Position numbers and translations under genes: made by a program. The notes under the pieces are model-generated. The model was not told where the DNA came from and made no database searches. It worked only from the letters and a program-made list of their open reading frames with translations. From positions 620,001 through 684,000 of the forward strand of contig CP179212.1 in NCBI GenBank assembly GCA_051201675.1: 64,000 nucleotides of DNA. Reading direction: 5' to 3'. The stretch comes from HTCC2207 sp002685195 (GTDB taxonomy: Bacteria; Pseudomonadota; Gammaproteobacteria; Pseudomonadales; Porticoccaceae). Of this stretch, positions 8,409-16,757 are shown one piece after another (the first letter of the stretch is position 1; every line of letters begins with the position of its first letter).

Positions 8409-8927
8409 GTGACCGACAAAATGAATTGGTTTTTGTTGCAGACTAAATCTAGGCAGGAGCAGCGAGCGGCTGAGAATCTTGACCGACAGTCTGTGACGTC
8501 TTTTTGTCCAATGATCAAGGTAGAGAAGATTTCCCGCAGTCGCCGTGTTGAGGCACTTGAAGTATTGTTTCCTGGGTACTTATTCGTGCAATTGGGTGAG
8601 ACCTCTGTGTCTGCCACCAGTGTCCGCTCGACCAGAGGCGTTAGCCATTTTGTCACAACAGCAGGTGCCCCCATAAAAGTGCCTGAATCTTTGATTGATC
8701 AGTTGCGTGATCGGGTAGCTGTTAATGCTGATGTTGTCGCTTCTAGTCTGCCGAAAGTGGGTGAAGAGATGGAGATTATTGAGGGTCCTTTTCGTGGGCT
8801 CAACGCAGTCTTTTCTCAACCGGATGGCAACAGCCGTGCCCTAGTACTGGTAACCATGTTGAATCAACAGGTCAAAGCATCAATTCCCTTTTCAAGCTTA
8901 ACGTCAGTTACCCAATCGCCAAACTAG
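8409..8927 (+). CDS. rfaH: Transcription antiterminator RfaH
   Basis: An operon-specific NusG paralogue that loads on RNA polymerase paused at ops sites and suppresses termination in long surface-polysaccharide operons. The N-terminal NGN domain starts WFLLQTKSRQEQRAAENL and contains the RfaH-like FCPMIKVEKISRSRRVEALEVLFPGYLFVQL. The C-terminal KOW-like region contains GEEMEIIEGPFRGLNAVFS. Length is 172 residues from GTG 8409, or 168 from ATG 8421. The 4-nt tail-to-tail overlap with the 2OG gene lies in CTAGCTAG. A matching ops sequence sits at 20408-20419, within the same EPS locus. Confidence 0.93.
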   Translation: MTDKMNWFLLQTKSRQEQRAAENLDRQSVTSFCPMIKVEKISRSRRVEALEVLFPGYLFVQLGETSVSATSVRSTRGVSHFVTTAGAPIKVPESLIDQLRDRVAVNADVVASSLPKVGEEMEIIEGPFRGLNAVFSQPDGNSRALVLVTMLNQQVKASIPFSSLTSVTQSPN

Positions 8928-10501
8928 CTAGCGTTGATAACATTTTTGGGAGCATAGTCCACAGGCTTAAAGTGACAAAATATGTTTGCAAAGGAGTCCC
9001 CATCTAGCGGACTCGGGCGCCCATGAACCAAAGAACCGCTCTCATAAAAAGCGACTTCGCCCGGTTTCAATAAAATGCTATGGCGACGATGCTGGTGATC
9101 GTAAATAACCAAAGGCCAATCCTCATCAACATCTTGTGAGACATTGATGATCGTACCAATAATATGTGTGGCGAGTCGGTCTCTGTGGCACTTTAAAATA
9201 GCGCCACGATGATAAATCCGGATCCCGTATACAAAAGTTGGGAGTAATTCCTTGCCGCTCCATTTTTCTAGAGAATCTTTTAAATTATCATGAATGTCTT
9301 GCCTTAATTCGGTACTTAAATCAACCAGAGAGCTAGGAGTGGCTTTAGTTTTAGTATCATTGACAATGAAGTCACCGGCGACATTTTCCTCCTGAACTTT
9401 GTCAAGATTAGCCGAAAAGAAATCCTGAATTCGAGCGAACAGCGCATCTGGCAGTTTTGACTTGTAGAATCCTGTCTTGGTGTACGCCGGAATGACCTCA
9501 TTGGGGTCTCTGTTGAAGAGTCGAGGGGGGTTCTCTTTGATTGAACTTTGGGTGCGAAACCATTTAGTTAAAACCGCTTTATGACCCGCAACAACCGGCA
9601 TAGACTGCCCAAGACTCTTTGTCATAGGCAGTCCACCCGGGTCCAAGTTCGACCAAATCATGGCTAATCCTGCTTTTGGTGTAATGCTGAGATTGGCATC
9701 GCTAAATTGTGTTTCTCCTCCGCTGACAACATCATTTAAATACAATGTCACGGCATAAGCGCGATCACCTCTTAAAGTGTCCGAATTTACTGTCGATGGC
9801 AGGCTGTGCAAATCGACACCAGCTTGCGAGTTTTTGGCATCACAATAGTGCCCGTGTAAAGGCTCTGCGTAGCTGGAGTCTATGCCTACCAACTTGCATA
9901 GTCTCTCGTCTATCTCTTGGAATAGGGGGTGTTTGTTACTAAACAAAGCACAGTTATGATTGATTGAGTCAGTACCATCCTTGTCTAATTCTACTTTTAG
10001 CGCAGAGGCCAAGCATTCACATTCTGCAGTATTTAAAAAACCCTTCACTAGGAATAGCTCTAAAGACTCAGACTCGAATCTCTCAGCATTAGGTATTAAC
10101 AATTTACTAAAATCTACAACCTCCCCAGAATCAACTGGCGTAGATTCATCACTCAGTTCAATCTTTGTTTTTAAAGGATCAACTAACTCATCGAGGGGAA
10201 TGGTGGGCTCAAATGCTAATGCCTCTCTAATTGCATCAAAGGCAAAACCATGATTCAGCAATATTTTGAATAGACCGTTCTTGTCGTGACCTGCAGCCAC
10301 ATTGGTTTCTATCCAATTTTGCCATTCCGCAGTAAACTCATGTTTGAGAATAGGTTCGTACTGCATTTCTTGTTTGATAGCAGCGTAAGAGAAGCCTTCG
10401 TCGATGAGGATATTAAAAAGATGATCCTTGTCGTGGCCGTTGTCGGTGTTGGTCTGGATCCAGCTTTTCCATTCGGAGCTAAAAATAGTTTTCATCAACA
10501 T
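8924..10501 (-). CDS. Tandem 2OG-Fe(II) oxygenase-like protein with N-terminal 40-residue repeats
   Basis: 525 residues. Residues about 5-95 contain two repeats of about 40 residues (FSSEWKSWIQTNTDNGHDK..LFNILIDEGFSYAAI and FTAEWQNWIETNVAAGHDK..LFKILLNHGFAFDAI). Two prolyl-hydroxylase-like double-stranded beta-helix domains follow. In the first (about 140-325) the flanks YAVTLYLNDVVSGGETQF and GHKAVLTKWFR are conserved, but the HxD position reads HSL and the distal His position reads SLGQSMPV, so iron ligands appear lost. The second (about 400-515) keeps CHRD and VHGRP, consistent with iron binding. Substrate unknown. Genes of this type act as protein or small-molecule hydroxylases. The location next to rfaH and the EPS locus may be coincidental. 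The start is uncertain (ATG 10501 or 10495). Confidence 0.75.
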   Translation of the reverse strand: MLMKTIFSSEWKSWIQTNTDNGHDKDHLFNILIDEGFSYAAIKQEMQYEPILKHEFTAEWQNWIETNVAAGHDKNGLFKILLNHGFAFDAIREALAFEPTIPLDELVDPLKTKIELSDESTPVDSGEVVDFSKLLIPNAERFESESLELFLVKGFLNTAECECLASALKVELDKDGTDSINHNCALFSNKHPLFQEIDERLCKLVGIDSSYAEPLHGHYCDAKNSQAGVDLHSLPSTVNSDTLRGDRAYAVTLYLNDVVSGGETQFSDANLSITPKAGLAMIWSNLDPGGLPMTKSLGQSMPVVAGHKAVLTKWFRTQSSIKENPPRLFNRDPNEVIPAYTKTGFYKSKLPDALFARIQDFFSANLDKVQEENVAGDFIVNDTKTKATPSSLVDLSTELRQDIHDNLKDSLEKWSGKELLPTFVYGIRIYHRGAILKCHRDRLATHIIGTIINVSQDVDEDWPLVIYDHQHRRHSILLKPGEVAFYESGSLVHGRPSPLDGDSFANIFCHFKPVDYAPKNVINAS

Positions 10502-10920
10502 TCCATCATCATTGCCAGTTCTTGAGTTTACTCGTTAGACGGCGATAATCCAAAATCATAATTCCCGCCTGAAAGATTGCGGGTGCTGATCAAAGCCCAA
10601 CCTTAGCAAGGCTACATACTCTAATTTCCTTTACAGTGCTTTGTTTTTTTAACAAATTGAGTGGGACTTAATCTAGTTTTTTGTCCTTCTTAACGCAGAG
10701 GATACCCACTTCACCGAGAAAAGAACCAAAACTGCATAACTTAGCGCTAATGTTTAAATTCTTTAAACCCCTAGCTTAAGGGTTTGGGGAGCAATGAGCC
10801 CGACAAATGTATCCGTTTTAGATTATTTATGGTGATAATTTGATTTAAACGGGTATATTGAGTGTATAATCGGATCCGGTGAAAGAAAATGATGTGGTCA
10901 ACAGGGAGTGTAGGTAGAAA
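10502..10920 (+). promoter_or_regulatory. Intergenic region with candidate promoter of the EPS export genes
   Basis: This 419-bp gap holds no credible gene. Near its right end there is TATAAT at 10865-10870 with TTGATT at 10840-10845 (19-bp spacing, longer than ideal). An AAACCC...GGGTTT inverted repeat lies near 10766-10786. No ops element is seen here. It is the only sizeable non-coding stretch before the export genes, so their promoter most likely lies within it. Confidence 0.4.
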
Positions 10921-11538
10921 ATGTTTAAGAAAAACGAACTGGCTTTAGCGATTTCATTGGTGCTTCCACTGTCTACTACAGTGTTGGCCCAGACTCCAGC
11001 CGATATTGCCGCTGCAGAAGCCGCTGCCGCCGCTGAAGCCGCTGCCGCTGCAGAGGCCGCTGCCGCTGCTGGTGCTGCTACTGGCGCAGGCACTGCTGCC
11101 GCTGCTGGTACCATATTGGGGGTCTCTATTCCCACTGCTATCGCGGTAGGGATTGTCGGTGCTGCTGTTATTAATGAGGCTGTAAACGACGATACGCCAA
11201 CACCAACACCAACACCAACACCTACACCTACACCTACACCTACGCCTACGCCTACGCCTACGCCAACGCCTACGCCTACGCCTACGCCTACGCCTACGCC
11301 TACGCCTACGCCTACGCCAACGCCAACGCCAACGCCAACGCCAACGCCAACGCCAACGCCAACGCCAACGCCAACGCCAACGCCAACGCCTACGCCAACG
11401 CCTACGCCTACGCCTACGCCTACGCCTACGCCGACAACCACAACTACTACGACCACGGGTACTACGACCACGGGTACTACGACCACGGGTACTACGACAA
11501 CCACAAGTACTACAACGACGGGTACTTCTGGTACTTGA
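10921..11538 (+). CDS. YjbE-like secreted low-complexity protein with Thr-Pro repeat
   Basis: 205 residues: signal peptide (MFKKNELALAISLVLPLSTTVLAQ), an alanine/glutamate-rich segment (about 29-62), a hydrophobic stretch (about 64-85, GTILGVSIPTAIAVGIVGAAVI), forty Thr-Pro dipeptides (about 92-171) and a Thr/Gly/Ser-rich tail. In E. coli the yjbEFGH EPS operon also begins with a tiny secreted Ala/Thr-rich protein (YjbE), and a YjbH-like gene lies directly downstream here, so I infer the same role; sequence similarity in such low-complexity protein proves little. The Thr-Pro rod and Thr-rich end could be glycosylated or span peptidoglycan, but that is speculation. A terminator follows directly, allowing higher expression of this gene than of those downstream. 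Confidence 0.65.
   Translation: MFKKNELALAISLVLPLSTTVLAQTPADIAAAEAAAAAEAAAAAEAAAAAGAATGAGTAAAAGTILGVSIPTAIAVGIVGAAVINEAVNDDTPTPTPTPTPTPTPTPTPTPTPTPTPTPTPTPTPTPTPTPTPTPTPTPTPTPTPTPTPTPTPTPTPTPTPTPTPTPTPTPTTTTTTTTGTTTTGTTTTGTTTTTSTTTTGTSGT
11194..11433 (+). repeat. Hexanucleotide tandem repeat (ACN CCN)40
   Basis: Forty consecutive six-base units encode Thr-Pro. Codon variants come in blocks (ACACCA, ACACCT, ACGCCT, ACGCCA), which suggests successive local duplications. The unit is a multiple of three, so slippage would change length but not frame. It is followed by about three copies of a 15-bp unit around GGTACTACGACCACG. Confidence 0.95.
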
Positions 11539-11560
11539 CGTGCGTCACAGTAACGAATGA

Positions 11561-11583
11561 GGGCATCTCTGGTGCCCTTTTTT
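11561..11583 (+). terminator. Intrinsic terminator between the YjbE-like and YjbH-like genes
   Basis: GGGCATC-TCT-GGTGCCC (one G-T pair) followed by TTTTTT, 22 bp after the stop at 11538. It probably acts as a partial terminator, giving polarity between the small abundant secreted protein and the rest of the operon, or it is a place where RfaH-type read-through could matter. Confidence 0.85.
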
Positions 11584-11613
11584 AATGGCTCAAAACGAGT
11601 TAGTATTTTATAT

Positions 11614-13662
11614 ATGAATCGGCTAGTACTGCCCTATTTATGTGTTTGTATTGCAGTGCCGTCAATGGCATCAGATTTCGGCACCACCGGACTCATCGAT
11701 ATCCCTACAGCTCGCATGTCCTCAGATGGCACGCTCACTACCACAGCCGCGATTCAATCCAGAACAAGTTCCTATGCGATCACTTACCAAGCAATGCCAT
11801 GGTTAGAGGCTACCTTTCGATATACAGGATATAACGACTTTTTTTTCTACGATAGAAACTACGAGGCCAAGTTAAAGCTTTGGTCTGAGGATGATTTCTT
11901 ACCTCAGGTGGCAGTCGGCATTCGTGACATGGTGGGTACTGGTTTTGCTGGTGCTGAATATATTGTTGCATCCAAAGAAGTAGGAAATTTTGATGTCACC
12001 CTAGGCATGGGTTGGGGCCGCTTGGCGGGCAAAGGCGATTTTGAAAACCCTATGACCTGGATTTCAGATAGCTTTGAAGTGCGAGACGACTTTGAAGGTT
12101 TAGGTGGTGAACTGGCCTCTGGCGCTTTTTTCAGCGGTAAAGAGGTAGGCCTTTTTGGTGGGATTAGCTACGAGATACCAGGGCTGCCACTCACCGCAAT
12201 GATGGAGTACAACCCCGATCAATATGATCGCGAATTTTCTGCAGGAGCATTGAGGCCAAAAAGTCCTATCAGCGCAGCCGTTAAGTGGGATGCTCTGCCT
12301 GGAGTCTCACTCACGCTGTCACATCAACACAATCAAGAATGGGGTATCGAGCTTTCAGCGGCCCTTGATACCAAGTCATTACCAGCAAAGCCGTCTAATC
12401 GAGTATTTCGGTCAAGTCTGGATTACCCCGTTGATGAGCTCCCTGCGGGAATCAATCCACTTAGCTGGTACGACACCCTGCTGTTTGACGTTGAGCGCTC
12501 GGGGATCCTATTGTTAGAAGCCACCTTAGATGAAACCTCCCACAGCGCTACGATTGTCATGGGTAACTTAGCCTACCCTGTATGGGCAGATGCTGTGGCC
12601 ATCATGGCCAACTTAGCAGACTTACACCTACCGACAACGGTAAATACCTTCAATATTGTTATCGAGGAAGAGGGGCATCGATTGCATTCCATCAGCATGC
12701 GTCGCCCTTCACTGACCTATGGGCAAATTGGTCAATTAGTTGAGAGTGAAATTAGGGTCCAGCCGATCAAACCACTGAGTTTTGTTCAGCATAGAACTGA
12801 TTTTGTACAAAAAAAGGTGTTCTTTGATGTAAACCTATCGAATCGTCTTCAGTTATTTGACCCTGATGATCCAGCACGATACCAGCTGTATGCTAAAGTC
12901 GGGGTAAGCTTAGCCTTGCCAAAATCTTGGTTGCTAACCGGCGCCTATGGCCTTGATATCACGAATAATTTTGATGAGAGTAATCGAATTAATTCAGGCT
13001 CAGTCCTGCCGCGAGTTCGCTCAGATATTGTTAAGTACCTAACAGAGGGGGACACCGGGCTTGATTCTCTTTACCTAGAAAAGCGCGGTACCGCGATGAA
13101 TGACATTCACTACCGGGTGTTTGGCGGTGTTCTAGAGTCAATGTTCAGTGGCTTTGGTGGTGAGGTCTTGTACCAGCCATACCAGTCCCGACTGGCCTAT
13201 GGTGTCAGCGCCAACTGGGTGCAACAACGGGATTATGATAAAAGCTTTAAGCACTTGGATTACAAAACATCCACTGCCTTTGCCAGTGTGTACTGGGCGA
13301 CCCCTTTTTACAATTTTGACGTTGCGGTCCATGCGGGTAAATATTTAGCCAAAGATGTAGGAGCAACCTTAGAAGTCAGGCGAACTTTTCACAATGGTTG
13401 GTCAGTGGGTTTGTGGGCAACAAAAACCGATGTCTCTGCTGAGGATTTTGGTGAAGGAAGCTTTGATAAGGGCATGTATTTTAGGATTCCGTTCAATGGC
13501 TTGCTGGGAACCAGCAGCAGAAGTAATTACAGCATGCGACTGCGCCCTATTCAGCGTGATGGTGGTCAGCGTTTAGAAGATTTTAGTGCCAACATCTGGT
13601 GGGACACCCGCGGAGCACGGTATGATGCCTTTAGTGAAATGACCAAGAGACTAAGCCCATGA
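11614..13662 (+). CDS. yjbH: YjbH/GfcD-like outer-membrane EPS protein
   Basis: About 683 residues, a beta-rich predicted outer-membrane protein. After the signal peptide (MNRLVLPYLCVCIAVPSMAS) comes the family start DFGTTGLIDIPTARMSSDGTL, then FRYTGYNDF, a hallmark of the YjbH/GfcD family needed for EPS or group 4 capsule export. The C-terminal half has alternating amphipathic strands and ends in NIWWDTRGARYDAFSEM. A frame is open from 11557, but that ATG lies inside the terminator hairpin, so ATG 11614, which gives a good signal peptide, is the likely start. The next gene overlaps the stop by 4 nt. It probably works with the SLBB protein to pass polymer across the outer membrane. Confidence 0.88.
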   Translation: MNRLVLPYLCVCIAVPSMASDFGTTGLIDIPTARMSSDGTLTTTAAIQSRTSSYAITYQAMPWLEATFRYTGYNDFFFYDRNYEAKLKLWSEDDFLPQVAVGIRDMVGTGFAGAEYIVASKEVGNFDVTLGMGWGRLAGKGDFENPMTWISDSFEVRDDFEGLGGELASGAFFSGKEVGLFGGISYEIPGLPLTAMMEYNPDQYDREFSAGALRPKSPISAAVKWDALPGVSLTLSHQHNQEWGIELSAALDTKSLPAKPSNRVFRSSLDYPVDELPAGINPLSWYDTLLFDVERSGILLLEATLDETSHSATIVMGNLAYPVWADAVAIMANLADLHLPTTVNTFNIVIEEEGHRLHSISMRRPSLTYGQIGQLVESEIRVQPIKPLSFVQHRTDFVQKKVFFDVNLSNRLQLFDPDDPARYQLYAKVGVSLALPKSWLLTGAYGLDITNNFDESNRINSGSVLPRVRSDIVKYLTEGDTGLDSLYLEKRGTAMNDIHYRVFGGVLESMFSGFGGEVLYQPYQSRLAYGVSANWVQQRDYDKSFKHLDYKTSTAFASVYWATPFYNFDVAVHAGKYLAKDVGATLEVRRTFHNGWSVGLWATKTDVSAEDFGEGSFDKGMYFRIPFNGLLGTSSRSNYSMRLRPIQRDGGQRLEDFSANIWWDTRGARYDAFSEMTKRLSP

Positions 13663-14174
13663 GAATGCTCAGCGTTATGACGTGTCTGATACTGTTTAGC
13701 GGTTGCAGCGTACAGTCCAGTCAGCTGTCCGCAGTGATGGGTCTTTTTAAAACCCAAGACACGGATCTTTCTCTAAATAGTTGGTCAGTGAAATATGCGA
13801 ATTATGAGGCTATGGTTTACCCTGTTTCCTTGCCTGAAGGTACCCTATTCTCAAACAAAGCAGGGGATCAAGTTTTTTTTGATGGCTGGTCAGTGCGACG
13901 AGTGAGTGGTTTGGGTCTGCGAGGGCAAGAGTATCAAAATAGTGACGTTGCGGATGAAAGGACCTTTATGCGAGGGAACCGAACACTAGCTATACATAGT
14001 TGTGATACATGGGAAAAAAAACAGCAATTTGGCAAGAAGCAATTCTCTCAATCTTGCAAAGATGTTAAAATCTACAGCAACATCATCCTTGTTGAGGAAG
14101 ACGGCAGCATTGGTGTGATCCGACAAGTTGTTGATGATAGATATAATGCGCTGACGTTGACCAAGCTAAACTAA
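13659..14174 (+). CDS. Small lipoprotein in the YjbH operon (YjbF/GfcB position)
   Basis: 171 residues. The lipobox LFSGC places a lipidated cysteine at residue 16, and serine at +2 predicts sorting to the outer membrane. The mature part is beta-like, with VYPVSLPEGTLFSNKAGDQVFFDGWSVRRVSG and two more cysteines (HSCDTW, QSCKDV) that could form a disulfide. The start codon overlaps the yjbH stop (ATGA), implying translational coupling. E. coli yjbEFGH and gfcABCD also pair a lipoprotein (YjbF/GfcB) with YjbH/GfcD; equivalence here rests on position rather than clear sequence identity. Confidence 0.7.
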   Translation: MRMLSVMTCLILFSGCSVQSSQLSAVMGLFKTQDTDLSLNSWSVKYANYEAMVYPVSLPEGTLFSNKAGDQVFFDGWSVRRVSGLGLRGQEYQNSDVADERTFMRGNRTLAIHSCDTWEKKQQFGKKQFSQSCKDVKIYSNIILVEEDGSIGVIRQVVDDRYNALTLTKLN

Positions 14175-14219
14175 TGTTATTGAAATTGATTTGAATAATA
14201 CAGAGTGAGAAAAAGGACT

Positions 14220-16715
14220 ATGAAACTTGTAAAAACCACAAATATTTGGCGCTCTGTTTTTGCCTTAGCCATCATGTTATGCACGAGTATGAGTTACTCT
14301 CAGGATCTTGCTCAAGCAAAAGCGCTCTGTGGAAATGTCACTGCGGCGAACAAGGCCATGGCTAAACAGGCCGGCTATGATCTTGATGCGCTCTGTAGCG
14401 AAGTTTCTGCCTCTGTTTCCGCTAAGGCGGTTGTGCCTGCGCCTGCGTCGGTTGCTAGAGGTACGGTGTCATCCTCGGAAGATATTTCAGAAGCGGTAGC
14501 GCCTGTTGCGGTCTCGGGGGTCGGGGCCACAGCGCCAGCATCATCCTTAAAGCCCTTTGGTTATGATCTTTTTGCGAATGCGCCCACGACCTATGCCCCT
14601 GCCGCAAGTATTCCTGTGTCGGGGGACTATCTTTTGGGGCCTGGCGATACGCTAGATATTCTTTTTTACGGTAAGGCTAATAATTCGTTTTCGCTAGAGA
14701 TTAATCGGGAGGGTTTTGTTGATTTTCCTGAGTTGGGCCCCGTCGGTCTGGCGGGATTGACCTACGGAGAGGCCAAGGAGATGCTGCAGGCTAGAATTTC
14801 TGCTCAGATCATTGGCACTCAGGTCAGTATTAGCATGGGTTCTTTGAGATCAATGCAGATATTTGTTCTGGGTGAGGCATTCAAGCCCGGAGCTTACACA
14901 GTCTCTTCACTCTCCACCATCACCCATGCACTAGTCAGTAGTGGCGGTGTCAGTGATATTGGGTCCCTCAGAGCTATCCAGCTGAAGAGACAGGGTGAGG
15001 TGATTGCTACTTTGGATTTGTATGATCTTTTGCTATCTGGAGACACAAGCAAGGACGTCAGAGTCCAGGCAGCTGATGTTATATATATTCCGATCGTGGG
15101 TGACTTGGCGTCCATCGAGGGGCAAGTCTTGAGGCCGGCGATTTATGAGCTGAAGGGATCTGAATCCACCGGAGATTTGATTGATCTGGCGGGAGGTCTT
15201 GGGCCGAAGGCTTTTTCGAGTAGCGCCAGGTTAGAAAGGATTAATGATGAGGGTTTCATGACTGTCCTGGATCTTGATATGGGCCAATCAGGGGATAGAG
15301 CTATAGCTTTGCGAAGTGGCGATCATCTGAAAATCGATGCAATCACCGATTATAAGAAAGATATCGTTACCGTTTCTGGAGCTGTCCGCCATGGGGGTGA
15401 GTTCTCTTGGCGTGAAGGAATGAAAGTGTCTGATGTTATCTCTGATAGAGAGAAATTAAACCCGGACACAGATTTGGATGTTGCGCTGGTGGTGAGAGAA
15501 TTAAAAAACAGCGCCGACATTGAGGTTTTAACGTTTAATTTAGGCAATATGTTGTCCAATGCCTCCGGGCGAGACAACCTAACGTTAGAGTCTCGAGACA
15601 GGGTGGTTGTGTTGGCTGATTATCAAGACAGAGCCTCGGCAATGGCCCCGTTCATTGATAATTTGAAGCGTCAGGCTTCAATTGACGGCTTACCTAGGGT
15701 CGTGTCTTCGAACGGTACGGTTAAGTTCCCTGGAGAGTATCCCTTGTCAGAGGGTATGACGGTGCGAGATCTGATCGCTCTTTCGGGTGGACTCATTGAA
15801 TCAGCATACTCACAGTCAGCGGAAATTTCGAGATTGGATCTATCCAATCCTAACAGGGCGGTCTCATCGATCCTTATTTCAGACCTTACCACTTCATCAT
15901 CTACCGGCTTGGAGCCGTTAGATTATGTTGAGTTTCGGACCATTCCAGAGTTTAGAGAAACTGAATTTATAACACTTGAGGGTGAGTTTGTCTTCCCGGG
16001 TACCTATGTCTTTGAGAAGGGTGAGATGCTGAGCTCTGTCATCCAGAGGGCGGGTGGTTTTACTGATGAGGCCTTTGTTAATGGTTCAGTTTTCTTGAGG
16101 GAGTCGTTGAGAGAGCGTGAGCAGGTGGAGATCGATAGACTGCTTGATTTGCTCAATGATGAAATAGCCGTCAATCAGTTGAGAGACTCTAACTCTGACG
16201 TAGCGGTTGATGAGCAAAAGATTGAAGCGCAGAAAGGGGCAATTGCGTCCTTGGCTAATTCAGTTGCCACCGGTCGTTTGGTGGTTCCCTTGGCGGATAT
16301 TATGGCCTACCGAGCGCAAGATGTCGTCTTGAAGGATGGGGATCGATTGTTGGTGCCCAAGATCAGTCAAGAGGTCACCATATTGGGTGAGGTGCGCCGT
16401 CCCACATCGTACCTGTTCGATCCTGATTTTAGTCAGTCAGACTACATCGAGCAGAGTGGTGGGTTCAAGGACAGGGCTGATAAGAATGATGTCTATATCG
16501 TGAAGGCGGGCGGGGAGGTCATCATGCCCAAGAGAGGTCTCTTTAAGTTCAGGTCTGCAAAGAATACTATTAGTCCTGGTGACACCATTGTTGTGCCCCT
16601 TGATACAGATGATACCAGAATTAGAGGGATACCTCTGCTTGCTGAAGTGTCAACAATCGTTTATCAGCTGTCACTTGGCGCTGCAGCGATTAAATCATTC
16701 AGCAACAACCCGTAG
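14220..16715 (+). CDS. Multi-SLBB polysaccharide export protein (Wza/GfcE-related)
   Basis: About 831 residues, more than twice the size of classical Wza (about 380). A signal peptide (MKLVKTTNIWRSVFALAIMLCTSMSYSQ) and an Ala/Val-rich linker precede the polysaccharide-export domain (YLLGPGDTLDILFYGK..., about residues 145-210). About six SLBB-type repeats follow, each starting near a V.G.v..PG.Y pattern: FVLGEAFKPGAY, SIEGQVLRPAIY, VSGAVRHGGEF, SSNGTVKFPGEY, LEGEFVFPGTY and ILGEVRRPTSY. No lipobox cysteine is present, unlike Wza. The C-terminal end (LAEVSTIVYQLSLGAAAI) could be the membrane-spanning helix. The first usable start is GTG 14205; ATG 14220 fits the signal peptide better. It is followed by wzz. 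Confidence 0.9.
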   Translation: MKLVKTTNIWRSVFALAIMLCTSMSYSQDLAQAKALCGNVTAANKAMAKQAGYDLDALCSEVSASVSAKAVVPAPASVARGTVSSSEDISEAVAPVAVSGVGATAPASSLKPFGYDLFANAPTTYAPAASIPVSGDYLLGPGDTLDILFYGKANNSFSLEINREGFVDFPELGPVGLAGLTYGEAKEMLQARISAQIIGTQVSISMGSLRSMQIFVLGEAFKPGAYTVSSLSTITHALVSSGGVSDIGSLRAIQLKRQGEVIATLDLYDLLLSGDTSKDVRVQAADVIYIPIVGDLASIEGQVLRPAIYELKGSESTGDLIDLAGGLGPKAFSSSARLERINDEGFMTVLDLDMGQSGDRAIALRSGDHLKIDAITDYKKDIVTVSGAVRHGGEFSWREGMKVSDVISDREKLNPDTDLDVALVVRELKNSADIEVLTFNLGNMLSNASGRDNLTLESRDRVVVLADYQDRASAMAPFIDNLKRQASIDGLPRVVSSNGTVKFPGEYPLSEGMTVRDLIALSGGLIESAYSQSAEISRLDLSNPNRAVSSILISDLTTSSSTGLEPLDYVEFRTIPEFRETEFITLEGEFVFPGTYVFEKGEMLSSVIQRAGGFTDEAFVNGSVFLRESLREREQVEIDRLLDLLNDEIAVNQLRDSNSDVAVDEQKIEAQKGAIASLANSVATGRLVVPLADIMAYRAQDVVLKDGDRLLVPKISQEVTILGEVRRPTSYLFDPDFSQSDYIEQSGGFKDRADKNDVYIVKAGGEVIMPKRGLFKFRSAKNTISPGDTIVVPLDTDDTRIRGIPLLAEVSTIVYQLSLGAAAIKSFSNNP

Positions 16716-16757
16716 CTGCAAGAAGCAGAAGACATTAATAGGTGAAGGAATAGGCTC

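Noticed and set aside
10845..11504. 219-residue minus-strand frame rich in Val-Gly repeats
   Set aside because: It is the antisense reading of the ACNCCN repeat; the plus strand has a proper signal peptide and fits the operon.
11557..11613. Upstream 19-codon extension of the YjbH-like protein
   Set aside because: It starts inside the terminator hairpin and would bury the signal peptide; ATG 11614 is preferred.
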